Positions 1 through 5,580 of a stretch of DNA of 7,314 nucleotides are shown here, in pieces. The stretch comes from an uncultured Chthonomonas sp. Lineage in GTDB: Bacteria > Armatimonadota > Chthonomonadetes > Chthonomonadales > CAJBBX01. The position numbers and the translations under genes were made by a program. The first letter of the stretch is position 1; every line of letters begins with the position of its first letter. Under the pieces are notes generated by a model. That model made no database searches and was not told the DNA's origin. It worked only from the letters and a program-made list of their open reading frames with translations. The stretch is from contig CAISOI010000397.1 in assembly GCA_903886985.1 (NCBI GenBank), positions 1 to 7,314 of the forward strand, given 5' to 3'.

Positions 1-91
1 CGATCTCTGAGGCACCACCAGCAACAATGGTGCTCCCTCCAACCAAAACGGCATTTCTCAGAAAATCACGTCGGCTGCTTTGCTGACTCAT
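1..91 (-). CDS. Tat-signal exported protein, N-terminal 30 residues only (cut by window edge)
   Basis: Reading the minus strand from an ATG at 91-89 gives MSQQSSRRDFLRNAVLVGGS followed by TIVAGGASEI, open to the window edge. The S-R-R-D-F-L-R stretch (residues 6-12) is a textbook twin-arginine motif. It is followed by a hydrophobic segment rich in Ala, Gly and Val, so the product should be folded in the cytoplasm and exported by the Tat system. A Shine-Dalgarno GAGGA lies at 103-99, 7 bases before the ATG, which supports this start. The mature domain is outside the window. Cofactor-containing oxidoreductases and DUF1501-like proteins are common Tat clients in such genomes, but nothing visible chooses between them. 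It lies 139 bases after the PEP-CTERM gene and on the same strand. The gene call is secure; the function is unknown. Confidence 0.85.
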   Translation of the reverse strand, partial: MSQQSSRRDFLRNAVLVGGSTIVAGGASEI

Positions 92-116
92 CTGTTCTTC
101 CTCGTATTCGAGATTG

Positions 117-132
117 TCGGAGAATTCTCCGA
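117..132. promoter_or_regulatory. 16-bp perfect palindrome, possible operator of the Tat-signal gene
   Basis: TCGGAGAATTCTCCGA is identical to its reverse complement over all 16 bases. It lies 25 bases upstream of the ATG at 91, between the PEP-CTERM stop and the Tat-signal gene. An AT-rich TATATA (144-139 on the minus strand) sits just upstream. If that is a -10 element, the palindrome would cover the transcription start, a usual place for a repressor. No convincing -35 was found. With no central spacer it is a poor RNA hairpin, so a dimeric DNA-binding protein is the more natural reading. A small CTCG/CGAG inverted repeat (101-112) follows and overlaps the Shine-Dalgarno. The palindrome is seen directly; the regulatory role is inferred. 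Confidence 0.4.
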
Positions 133-230
133 AGTTTGTATATAGACCAACTCTGTTTTACCTATTAGCAACGTTAATTCCTGCCACGCTCACGAAGAAC
201 TTTGACAGCTTACGTTAAAGCATCAATGGG

Positions 231-1694
231 TTACTTCTGTTTGCGGCGGCGGAGAAGTACCAGCCCCACTCCAGTACCTAAAAGCATCGTAATTGCAGCA
301 GGTTCCGGCACAGAGGCTGAATTAATTTTGATGCTTGTGATTTGCGTCGCCCATACATTTCCAGGCTGCGCAAATTCTTGAAAAGTCCAGAATAGAGAGC
401 TGTCAACCGGATCAACTCGCGTTGAGCTGAAATCTCCCCAACGTTCACCGTCCCCACCGATTAAGTGATAGTTTCCTTGTCCGGCTTTCAGCTGGATATC
501 AGTACCAAAGACAATAGTGGATCCTGTGAATTTACCAACTCGTGCGTACGAACCGATGAAGTCAGATGCACCGGTACCAGACCTATTGAAACCGACAACA
601 ACATCTCCAGTTGCATTGACAGCGATGGAACCCTGGAAGTAGTCGAAGTTAGGATCAGAGATCGTTCCTTCGCTGACCACAGCATTTGTGGCGGCGTTTA
701 GGACTGTCCATCGAATCGCGTCTTTGCTTCCAACTGAGATTGTCCGAACAAAGAACAAGTTGCCATTTTGATAGACAACCTGACCTGAAATTCGACTGTC
801 TAATGCGTCTATCTGCACTGTTCCATCTGGTTGATGCGCCAAACCCGGCTCGGGTGTTGCCAAGACATTGATCGCGGTTAAGGCTGAAAGTGTGGCACCA
901 GCTGCGGAGGGATTTAACACATTGAATCTGTCAATCACACCCGATACATAGTTGGAACCGCTATCCAACGCGGTGGAGACAATCAATCCGTTTGCCGGCG
1001 AAGAGCCGTATGTGGCTGCGGCTTGCAATGTGAATCCACGGGCAGCGGGTCCCAAGTTTTCAAACTTCGTCATATTAGTGGTCACGGGCGTTGTCAGCAA
1101 CAAGTCAGTTTTTGGAATGCTGAAGAGGGAGGTTCCTGTAAAGACTCCGCTCGCAGAAGCGCTAGAAAAGTTATTCAGACTGATGTAGACAGCATTTCCG
1201 TCAACTGAGAGTGCGGGATAGTCTCCAAAGCCCACGTTTGCAGTAAAATTGACCGCTTTCCAACCTGCAGTTGGGTCCGAGCTGTTGGATCTCGCGACCA
1301 TCAATTGGTTTCCCGTTGTAGATACATTGATTTCGGATGCAAACCATCTTCCGCTGTACGCATCATAAGCGATGTGAGGATCACTGATTCCTGCGTTGGT
1401 GATTGTTGTGGAGATGCCTGCATTATTCCAAAACGTAGAATCTTTAATTGCGCTGCTGACTACATTCCCTGTTTTGTCAAAGACAATGTAGTTTCCATTA
1501 ATCAGTTCCACTACATGATTGGGACCTGCTGCACCCATCGTGTCTGGCGGAGCGAGAAAAACACCCAACGTATTTTCAGTGGCATAGGTGCCACCTGTCC
1601 AGTTCGAGATGATCGTTTGCGCGTAAGCTAGTGAAGCTACAGTTGATAGGATCGCAGATAAGAGCACGGTTCGAGGCAAAGAATGAAATGACAT
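231..1694 (-). CDS. PEP-CTERM sorting-domain protein with a beta-propeller-like body
   Basis: This 487-residue secreted protein has a Sec signal peptide (residues 1-25, hydrophobic core after P-R-T, likely cleavage after A-Y-A). At the other end is a complete PEP-CTERM signal: V-P-E-P at 462-465, a hydrophobic segment to about 481, then RRRKQK. In other bacteria such tails are recognised by an exosortase (EpsH/XrtA family), which cleaves near PEP during export of proteins linked to exopolysaccharide. The body is all-beta in appearance, with blocks APPDTMGAAGPNHVVE (48-63), DPHIAYDAYSGRWFAS (105-120), GFGDYPALSVDGNAVYISLN (155-174) and GGDGERWGDFSS (413-424). Repeated 'D-GRWF' and 'Y-L-VDGN-VY' patterns resemble sialidase/propeller-type blades. 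No catalytic residues can be assigned. The start is supported by GGAAGGA (1707-1701), 6 bases before the ATG. It is separated from DUF1501 by 232 bases and is probably a single-gene unit. The sorting signal is secure; the fold is an inference. Confidence 0.9.
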   Translation of the reverse strand: MSFHSLPRTVLLSAILSTVASLAYAQTIISNWTGGTYATENTLGVFLAPPDTMGAAGPNHVVELINGNYIVFDKTGNVVSSAIKDSTFWNNAGISTTITNAGISDPHIAYDAYSGRWFASEINVSTTGNQLMVARSNSSDPTAGWKAVNFTANVGFGDYPALSVDGNAVYISLNNFSSASASGVFTGTSLFSIPKTDLLLTTPVTTNMTKFENLGPAARGFTLQAAATYGSSPANGLIVSTALDSGSNYVSGVIDRFNVLNPSAAGATLSALTAINVLATPEPGLAHQPDGTVQIDALDSRISGQVVYQNGNLFFVRTISVGSKDAIRWTVLNAATNAVVSEGTISDPNFDYFQGSIAVNATGDVVVGFNRSGTGASDFIGSYARVGKFTGSTIVFGTDIQLKAGQGNYHLIGGDGERWGDFSSTRVDPVDSSLFWTFQEFAQPGNVWATQITSIKINSASVPEPAAITMLLGTGVGLVLLRRRKQK

Positions 1695-1765
1695 ATAGAT
1701 TCCTTCCGTTTCTGTGGCACTAACAAAGCGAGGGCATAGATAACTTCAATATGCGTGGCGCAAAT

Positions 1766-1786
1766 TCCTTCAATTATTCTGAAGGA
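1766..1786. promoter_or_regulatory. Inverted repeat in the upstream region of the PEP-CTERM gene
   Basis: TCCTTCA (1766-1772) and TGAAGGA (1780-1786) are perfect 7-bp arms around a 7-base AT-rich centre, 71 bases upstream of the PEP-CTERM start codon. On the minus strand the centre reads AATAAT-like, similar to a -10 box. A TTGACC lies upstream at 1804-1799, but the spacing of 20 bases is longer than the usual 16-18, so a sigma70 promoter here is only a possibility. The element could be an operator over the promoter or an RNA hairpin in the leader. Confidence 0.3.
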
Positions 1787-1850
1787 GAATCCATCGCAGG
1801 TCAATCTTATTGAGACACTGTGAAGTTGGTACATTCATAGAATGAACAAG

Positions 1851-1888
1851 CAAATTTGCCGAAGCATTTCGACAACTTCAGCAAATTG
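1851..1888 (-). terminator. Hairpin downstream of DUF1501, probable terminator of the DUF1800-DUF1501 operon
   Basis: In the minus-strand transcript CAAUUUGCUGAAG (1888-1876) pairs with CUUCGGCAAAUUUG (1864-1851). The stem is 13 bp with one G-U wobble and one bulged A, closed by an 11-base loop. The wobble base pairs only in the minus-strand RNA; the plus-strand version has an A-C mismatch, which fits a minus-strand transcript. It begins 38 bases after the DUF1501 stop. The following bases (CUUGUUCAUU) are U-rich but not a clean U-tract, so termination may be weak or factor-assisted. A second small hairpin, CATTC-ATA-GAATG (1832-1844), follows directly. Confidence 0.5.
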
Positions 1889-1926
1889 ATAAGATATAAA
1901 TTAGTCTTTACTTCCTAAGCGATTGA

Positions 1927-3258
1927 TTATCCGCGAACAAGACCTCGGAATGAGTTTGTTCCACCTGAATATCCTGGGAACAACTTCTCCAGACTAGGTA
2001 TGCCAAGGTGCTTTATTCCGACCTCTCCGAATACCGCACGAAAATCGGTGGTCAGCGCGAGGTCACGATTTTCATTGAGTTTCTCCGGTGCCAATCCTGG
2101 CCATTCTCCGTAAACCTTCCCGCCTTGAATGGGTCCGCCGAGCGCGAAGAAGCATGTTGCATGACCGTGATCTGTACCACCCGTTCCATTTTGTCGAACG
2201 GTTCGCCCGAATTCGCTCATGGTGAGGATAACCACATCGTCCATGCGATCTCCCAGATCGGTGTAAAGTGCGGCGAGAGACTGTCCAACTTCTTTAAGAC
2301 GATTCGCAAGATTGCCTTGTGAAGGAGAATTGGGTTGAACTTGGTTCGCGTGCGTATCCCATCCTCCGACATCGGCAAAAGCAATCTCGACTCCCACATC
2401 AGCTTTGATTAATTGGGCGATCTGTTTGAGCGACTCTCCCAATTTGCCAGCGGGATAAACTGCGTTACGATCGGGTGTGTAGGAACCCGGATTGATTTTG
2501 CTCATCATCTTAATCGCATCGAAACTCTCCTTGCCCGGACCGTGGAGCACATCGCCTACAGCTTCGTCATAAAGTGCTTCGAAACCGTTGGCGGTTCCCC
2601 CTGGCTTCATGGCACCAGCCATCATTGCTGTGGCAGTGTTTCGCGTCTGGTTTACGCGACCACGGCTGTCAACAATTCCGAAAGTTTTCAGATCCGGGAT
2701 TGCGAGTGCGCCTGCATCACCCTGTAATGCCCGGGGCATACCGCCTCCCATCGCAACTGCTTTGAACGGAGTCTTAGCAGCCGCTCGGTCTTGTGGGCAA
2801 AGGAGAGCAGCGCGTGCCAGCCATCCGTCTCGGACCACTTTGTTATCCGGGGAGCCGCTTTCCATATAATCCATTGCGTCAAAATGGGATCGCGTGGTGC
2901 TTGGTGATCCACAAGCATGGATAGCAGCTAGATGTCCGTCTTTGTAAATCTTCGCGAGCGGTGCCAAAGAGGGGTGCAATCCGAAAAATCCGTCGAGATC
3001 AATCACTTCGTTTCGTGGTATCGCGATGTTGGGACGCACCTTGTAGAGTTCCGCTTCGCCATGCGGCACAACTACAGATAGCCCATCCGCCGCGCCCCGC
3101 ATGAAGAGACAGATCAGGGTCTTCTTTTTTGAGCCTGCTTTAGAGTCTTGACCAAAAGTGGACCGATGAAGAAAGGAAGGACCCATTGCGGGAATGAAAC
3201 CAACGGATGCCATGGCGATTGCGCCGTTTTTCAAGAATAGTCTGCGAGTGGTTTCCAT
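1927..3258 (-). CDS. DUF1501 family protein with Tat signal
   Basis: The product has 443 residues counted from the ATG at 3258. An upstream ATG at 3309 would give 17 extra residues but lies inside the DUF1800 gene. The 3258 start has AAAGGAGA 8 bases ahead (counted from GGAG) and places the Tat motif T-R-R-L-F-L-K at residues 4-10. DUF1501 (PF07394) is distantly related to the alkaline phosphatase/sulfatase superfamily. Conserved-looking blocks are FMRGAADGLSVVVPHG (52-67), HPSLAPL (95-101), SHFDAMDYME (124-133), GWDTHANQ (299-306) and EFGRTVRQNGTGGTDHGHA (349-367). The Asp and His residues in GWDTH and GTDHGH are candidate metal ligands. The protein should act outside the cytoplasmic membrane after folded export. 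It is the second gene of a pair with DUF1800, 4 bases downstream. The two families commonly occur together, but their substrate is not established. Family assignment is firm; enzymatic activity is inferred. Confidence 0.93.
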   Translation of the reverse strand: METTRRLFLKNGAIAMASVGFIPAMGPSFLHRSTFGQDSKAGSKKKTLICLFMRGAADGLSVVVPHGEAELYKVRPNIAIPRNEVIDLDGFFGLHPSLAPLAKIYKDGHLAAIHACGSPSTTRSHFDAMDYMESGSPDNKVVRDGWLARAALLCPQDRAAAKTPFKAVAMGGGMPRALQGDAGALAIPDLKTFGIVDSRGRVNQTRNTATAMMAGAMKPGGTANGFEALYDEAVGDVLHGPGKESFDAIKMMSKINPGSYTPDRNAVYPAGKLGESLKQIAQLIKADVGVEIAFADVGGWDTHANQVQPNSPSQGNLANRLKEVGQSLAALYTDLGDRMDDVVILTMSEFGRTVRQNGTGGTDHGHATCFFALGGPIQGGKVYGEWPGLAPEKLNENRDLALTTDFRAVFGEVGIKHLGIPSLEKLFPGYSGGTNSFRGLVRG

Positions 3259-3262
3259 TATT

Positions 3263-5320
3263 CTATCTCCTTTGAAATTCTGGCGAACCGAGCAAAAGTG
3301 ATGCAACACTTCGGGTATCGATTACCGCAGTGGAAGACATTGGACTCTTTTCACCAGTCTGTAACTGATGCAAGACTGTGGTTCGCGTGGCTCGAGAGAT
3401 GTCACAACCCAATACTTCTTTAGCAACGATGTCGATCTGTTTTTCCAGTGTGACGCCTTCCATTTTGTTGCTGTCCAAGATGGAATTTGTCATGTCCACA
3501 TCACTCAATCGTCCGTTCACCAGATTAATTGCGAAGTTAATGCGTCCGATCAACGCTCCACTTGAGACCCACTTCGTCGACTCTTCGGGATAGCCTGTTG
3601 GGAAGCCATAGCTGAACAATGGTTGTCCAAGTAGACCGATCTGACCCGAAATTAGTCGGTTGTTCGTCTGACCTCCGCCGTTCGCAGCAAAAAGGTTTAT
3701 GCCGCCACCTATAGGTCTGAAATTGGCGAGTACCGGAGCGTTTGGTGGTAACGGCGGTCGTTGCAGAACAGTACCACCCGTCGCACGTACCGATGAGACG
3801 ACATATTCGAATGGCGACTTGATCTTACTCATATACACTGTGCGCGTGTAGAACTCTTTGCTATTTGCAATTGTCCTAATAACTTCTCGAATGTCACCAT
3901 CTGTTTTTTTCCACGTTTCGACGCACTTATCGACAAGGGATTTTGGTGGGTCATCCGAGACAAGACGTCGACAGAGTTTGGTTGAGATGAAGCGCATGGT
4001 TGAAGGATGTGATGCCAACATATCCAGAACTGATTCACCATCTTGAATTCCACCTCCGGCAGGGATGACTTTGCCTAATACAGTTTTCTCAGATTGATCA
4101 TGCAGTCTCAGATGGAATTCGAATTCGCCGCTATATCTTCCACCCTTCACACCCCAGCCGGTCAAACACTTTGCAACTTCGGTCACATCCTTTTGTGTAT
4201 ACCCACCATCGACGCCGAGTGTGTGCAATTCCATAAGCTCACGAGCATAGTTTTCGTTAAGACCGCCGCGCATCGGCGCAGCAGCCGGCCGCGCCTGAGC
4301 CTGTTGAAACTGTTTGTATACGTCTTCTTCGGTCATTCCGGATGTCTTAGCACGTTCTTGAACTCGAGCCAAAACTTGCTTTGCCTGTTCGTTGCCGCGA
4401 TCTGCTGCCACCTTGACTTGTTCAAAGCTAAACTGGAGGCCGGGGCGTTGAAGAGCCGGTCGGACAGGAGTTGGAGCAGAAGCGGTGGATTGCGCATTGT
4501 CTAAGTAGATCATCATAGCCGCAGAGTGTGAGGACGCCTTGAGCAGGTCTCGGAACTTGCCAAGTACATGGGGACGAATTACCTGCTCTTCATCAACGAC
4601 TTTTGAAGCGCGAACCTTCGCAGCATCGATATTAAAGTGGTTGCTCCAGAAATCAACGAGAACTTCGTTTAGCTGACGCTCGCTTTCTGTCGCACGGATT
4701 ATTTTGTTCATCACCAATTGTGATCCGGCTTCATTTACTTGTTGGCGGGCGATTCTGCCTTCTTCCAACATTTTTCGCTCTTCCGGTGTGGCATTACGAT
4801 ATATATCAGCGGCACGGCGTGCTTGCTGTTGGGGATTTGGAGGAGTTCCAGTCTGGGCAGCTCCAATAGCGCCTTGGATCGCATCCGAACCGGCCATTGA
4901 TCCGCGCGCAGCCATTTGAGCTTGAAGCTGCTGTAGATTTCGATTGCTCAATTGGACATTGCGTTCCATCTCGGCAATCTCGCCACCGTTCAATTTTAAA
5001 GCGGTAAATTCGGCGAGTTTAGAGTCCATCTTGGCGTCGTCAATCTTTTCTGGGTTAAGCTGAGCTTCGATATAGGCGTTAAGGCCAATCTGTTTTACTC
5101 GTTGGAGATCGCCGGGTTTAGGACCGAACCCCAATCGATTCAGTACATGCAATATTTTCTGGTCTTCCGACATCGGGCGATTGTCGGCCTTGTGCGTCTT
5201 TACAGGTTTGCCATTCGCAAGCGTACTTTGTGCCCTTAGGCCACAGACGGGGGCAAGAACAAGTGTGGCGACGGTAATGGTTGTAATCGCATAACGCGTC
5301 CTGCAAATTCCTTTTTTCAT
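3263..5320 (-). CDS. DUF1800 family secreted protein
   Basis: This 685-residue protein begins with a Sec signal peptide (K-K at 2-3, hydrophobic core 11-27, likely cleavage after L-R-A at 28-30). The DUF1800 family (PF08811) is shown by KILHVLNRLGFGPKPGD (55-71), LVDFWSNHFNI (221-231), NENYARELMELHTLGVDGGY (355-374) followed by QKDV and LTGW, FISTKLCRRLVSDDPP (444-459), SPFEYVVSSVRATG (502-515), LGQPLFSYGFPTGYPE (564-579) and the C-terminal LLLGSPEFQRR. Two stretches look inserted: a Gln/Ala-rich, probably helical region at about 115-200, and an Ala/Pro/Gln-rich charged region at about 280-352 between YLDNAQS and NENYAREL. The ATG is preceded by GAGGAGA (5337-5331) at 10 bases, slightly long but usable. 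It is first in a coupled two-gene operon with DUF1501. Its biochemical role is unknown; an extracytoplasmic partner role for DUF1501 is inferred from the constant linkage of the families. Confidence 0.94.
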   Translation of the reverse strand: MKKGICRTRYAITTITVATLVLAPVCGLRAQSTLANGKPVKTHKADNRPMSEDQKILHVLNRLGFGPKPGDLQRVKQIGLNAYIEAQLNPEKIDDAKMDSKLAEFTALKLNGGEIAEMERNVQLSNRNLQQLQAQMAARGSMAGSDAIQGAIGAAQTGTPPNPQQQARRAADIYRNATPEERKMLEEGRIARQQVNEAGSQLVMNKIIRATESERQLNEVLVDFWSNHFNIDAAKVRASKVVDEEQVIRPHVLGKFRDLLKASSHSAAMMIYLDNAQSTASAPTPVRPALQRPGLQFSFEQVKVAADRGNEQAKQVLARVQERAKTSGMTEEDVYKQFQQAQARPAAAPMRGGLNENYARELMELHTLGVDGGYTQKDVTEVAKCLTGWGVKGGRYSGEFEFHLRLHDQSEKTVLGKVIPAGGGIQDGESVLDMLASHPSTMRFISTKLCRRLVSDDPPKSLVDKCVETWKKTDGDIREVIRTIANSKEFYTRTVYMSKIKSPFEYVVSSVRATGGTVLQRPPLPPNAPVLANFRPIGGGINLFAANGGGQTNNRLISGQIGLLGQPLFSYGFPTGYPEESTKWVSSGALIGRINFAINLVNGRLSDVDMTNSILDSNKMEGVTLEKQIDIVAKEVLGCDISRATRTTVLHQLQTGEKSPMSSTAVIDTRSVASLLLGSPEFQRR
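3266..3273 (-). promoter_or_regulatory. Shine-Dalgarno of DUF1501 embedded in the DUF1800 3' end
   Basis: The minus strand reads CAA-AGG-AGA-TAG-AATA-ATG. The same bases encode the last residues of DUF1800 (Gln-Arg-Arg, stop) and supply a strong AAAGGAGA ribosome binding site for DUF1501. A terminating ribosome therefore covers the site and can re-initiate 4 bases later, a classic arrangement for translational coupling. This site decides the DUF1501 start at 3258. Confidence 0.85.
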
Positions 5321-5386
5321 TCTGGTCCAATCTCCTCGAGCCAGTGCTCGGTCATCCCTATGTGTGCGGATCTAAAAGTCTCGTAG

Positions 5387-5409
5387 GGACAGAACCACTT
5401 CTTCTGTCC
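5387..5409. promoter_or_regulatory. Perfect 8-bp inverted repeat in the DUF1800 leader
   Basis: GGACAGAA (5387-5394) and TTCTGTCC (5402-5409) are perfect arms around a 7-base loop, 66 bases upstream of the DUF1800 start codon. In the minus-strand transcript this forms a stable hairpin followed by CUACGAGACUUUUAG. It could be an operator, a 5' leader hairpin, a weak attenuator, or the core of a small dispersed palindromic repeat (the flank CGTAGGGACAG has the look of intergenic REP/MITE-like repeats). Further upstream, TGGTT-TATTATT-AACCA (5446-5462) is a second, AT-rich inverted repeat that could overlap a promoter. No convincing -35/-10 pair was found. Confidence 0.4.
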
Positions 5410-5490
5410 GATTCGATAGACGCAAAAAGAGTAGGAGTGTTCATTTGGTTTATTATTAACCACGAAGTACCCCCAATCTAGAGAACAATT

Positions 5491-5548
5491 TCTGGAAATA
5501 CCAGATCAAAAGGGACAATCAGCGAACGGTATCTTTAAGTCCGCTGAT
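5491..5548 (-). terminator. Two hairpins downstream of the FN3/malectin gene, possible terminator
   Basis: The first hairpin in transcript order (5548-5518) pairs AUCAGCGGAC with GUUCGCUGAU: 10 bp including one G-U wobble, with an 11-base loop, starting 32 bases after the stop codon. It is followed by UGUCCCUUUUG, which is U-rich only after a few bases. The second (5505-5491) is UCUGG-UAUUU-CCAGA. As with the DUF1501 hairpin, the wobble pair favours the minus-strand RNA. A six-U run precedes the first stem rather than following it, so this is not a canonical intrinsic terminator, and the assignment is tentative. Confidence 0.4.
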
Positions 5549-5580
5549 GAAAAAACGAGTTATACAGTTGCAGCCACAAA

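Noticed and set aside
166..187. TGGCAG ... TTGC on the minus strand as a sigma54 promoter ahead of the Tat-signal gene
   Set aside because: The two elements are 9 bases apart instead of the 5 expected for TGGCAC-N5-TTGC, and the first element is imperfect.
1773..1804. TTGACC and AATAAT as a sigma70 promoter for the PEP-CTERM gene
   Set aside because: The spacer is 20 bases, too long for a confident call. It is kept only as a remark in the inverted repeat entry.
1637..1834. A 65-codon minus-strand frame spanning the PEP-CTERM upstream region
   Set aside because: It overlaps the true PEP-CTERM start and signal peptide in another frame and lacks any recognisable feature.
3259..3309. An upstream ATG that would extend DUF1501 by 17 residues
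   Set aside because: It lies within the DUF1800 coding sequence, and it would put an unsuited segment ahead of the Tat motif. The ATG at 3258 has a strong Shine-Dalgarno at the right distance.
4094..4504. A 136-codon plus-strand open frame opposite DUF1800
   Set aside because: It is fully antisense to a well-conserved gene, its translation shows no domain-like pattern, and no clear ribosome binding site was seen.
5118..5330. A 70-codon minus-strand frame starting 10 bases before DUF1800
   Set aside because: It runs out of frame through the conserved start of DUF1800. Its ATG directly follows the Shine-Dalgarno without proper spacing, while the DUF1800 start gives a good signal peptide.
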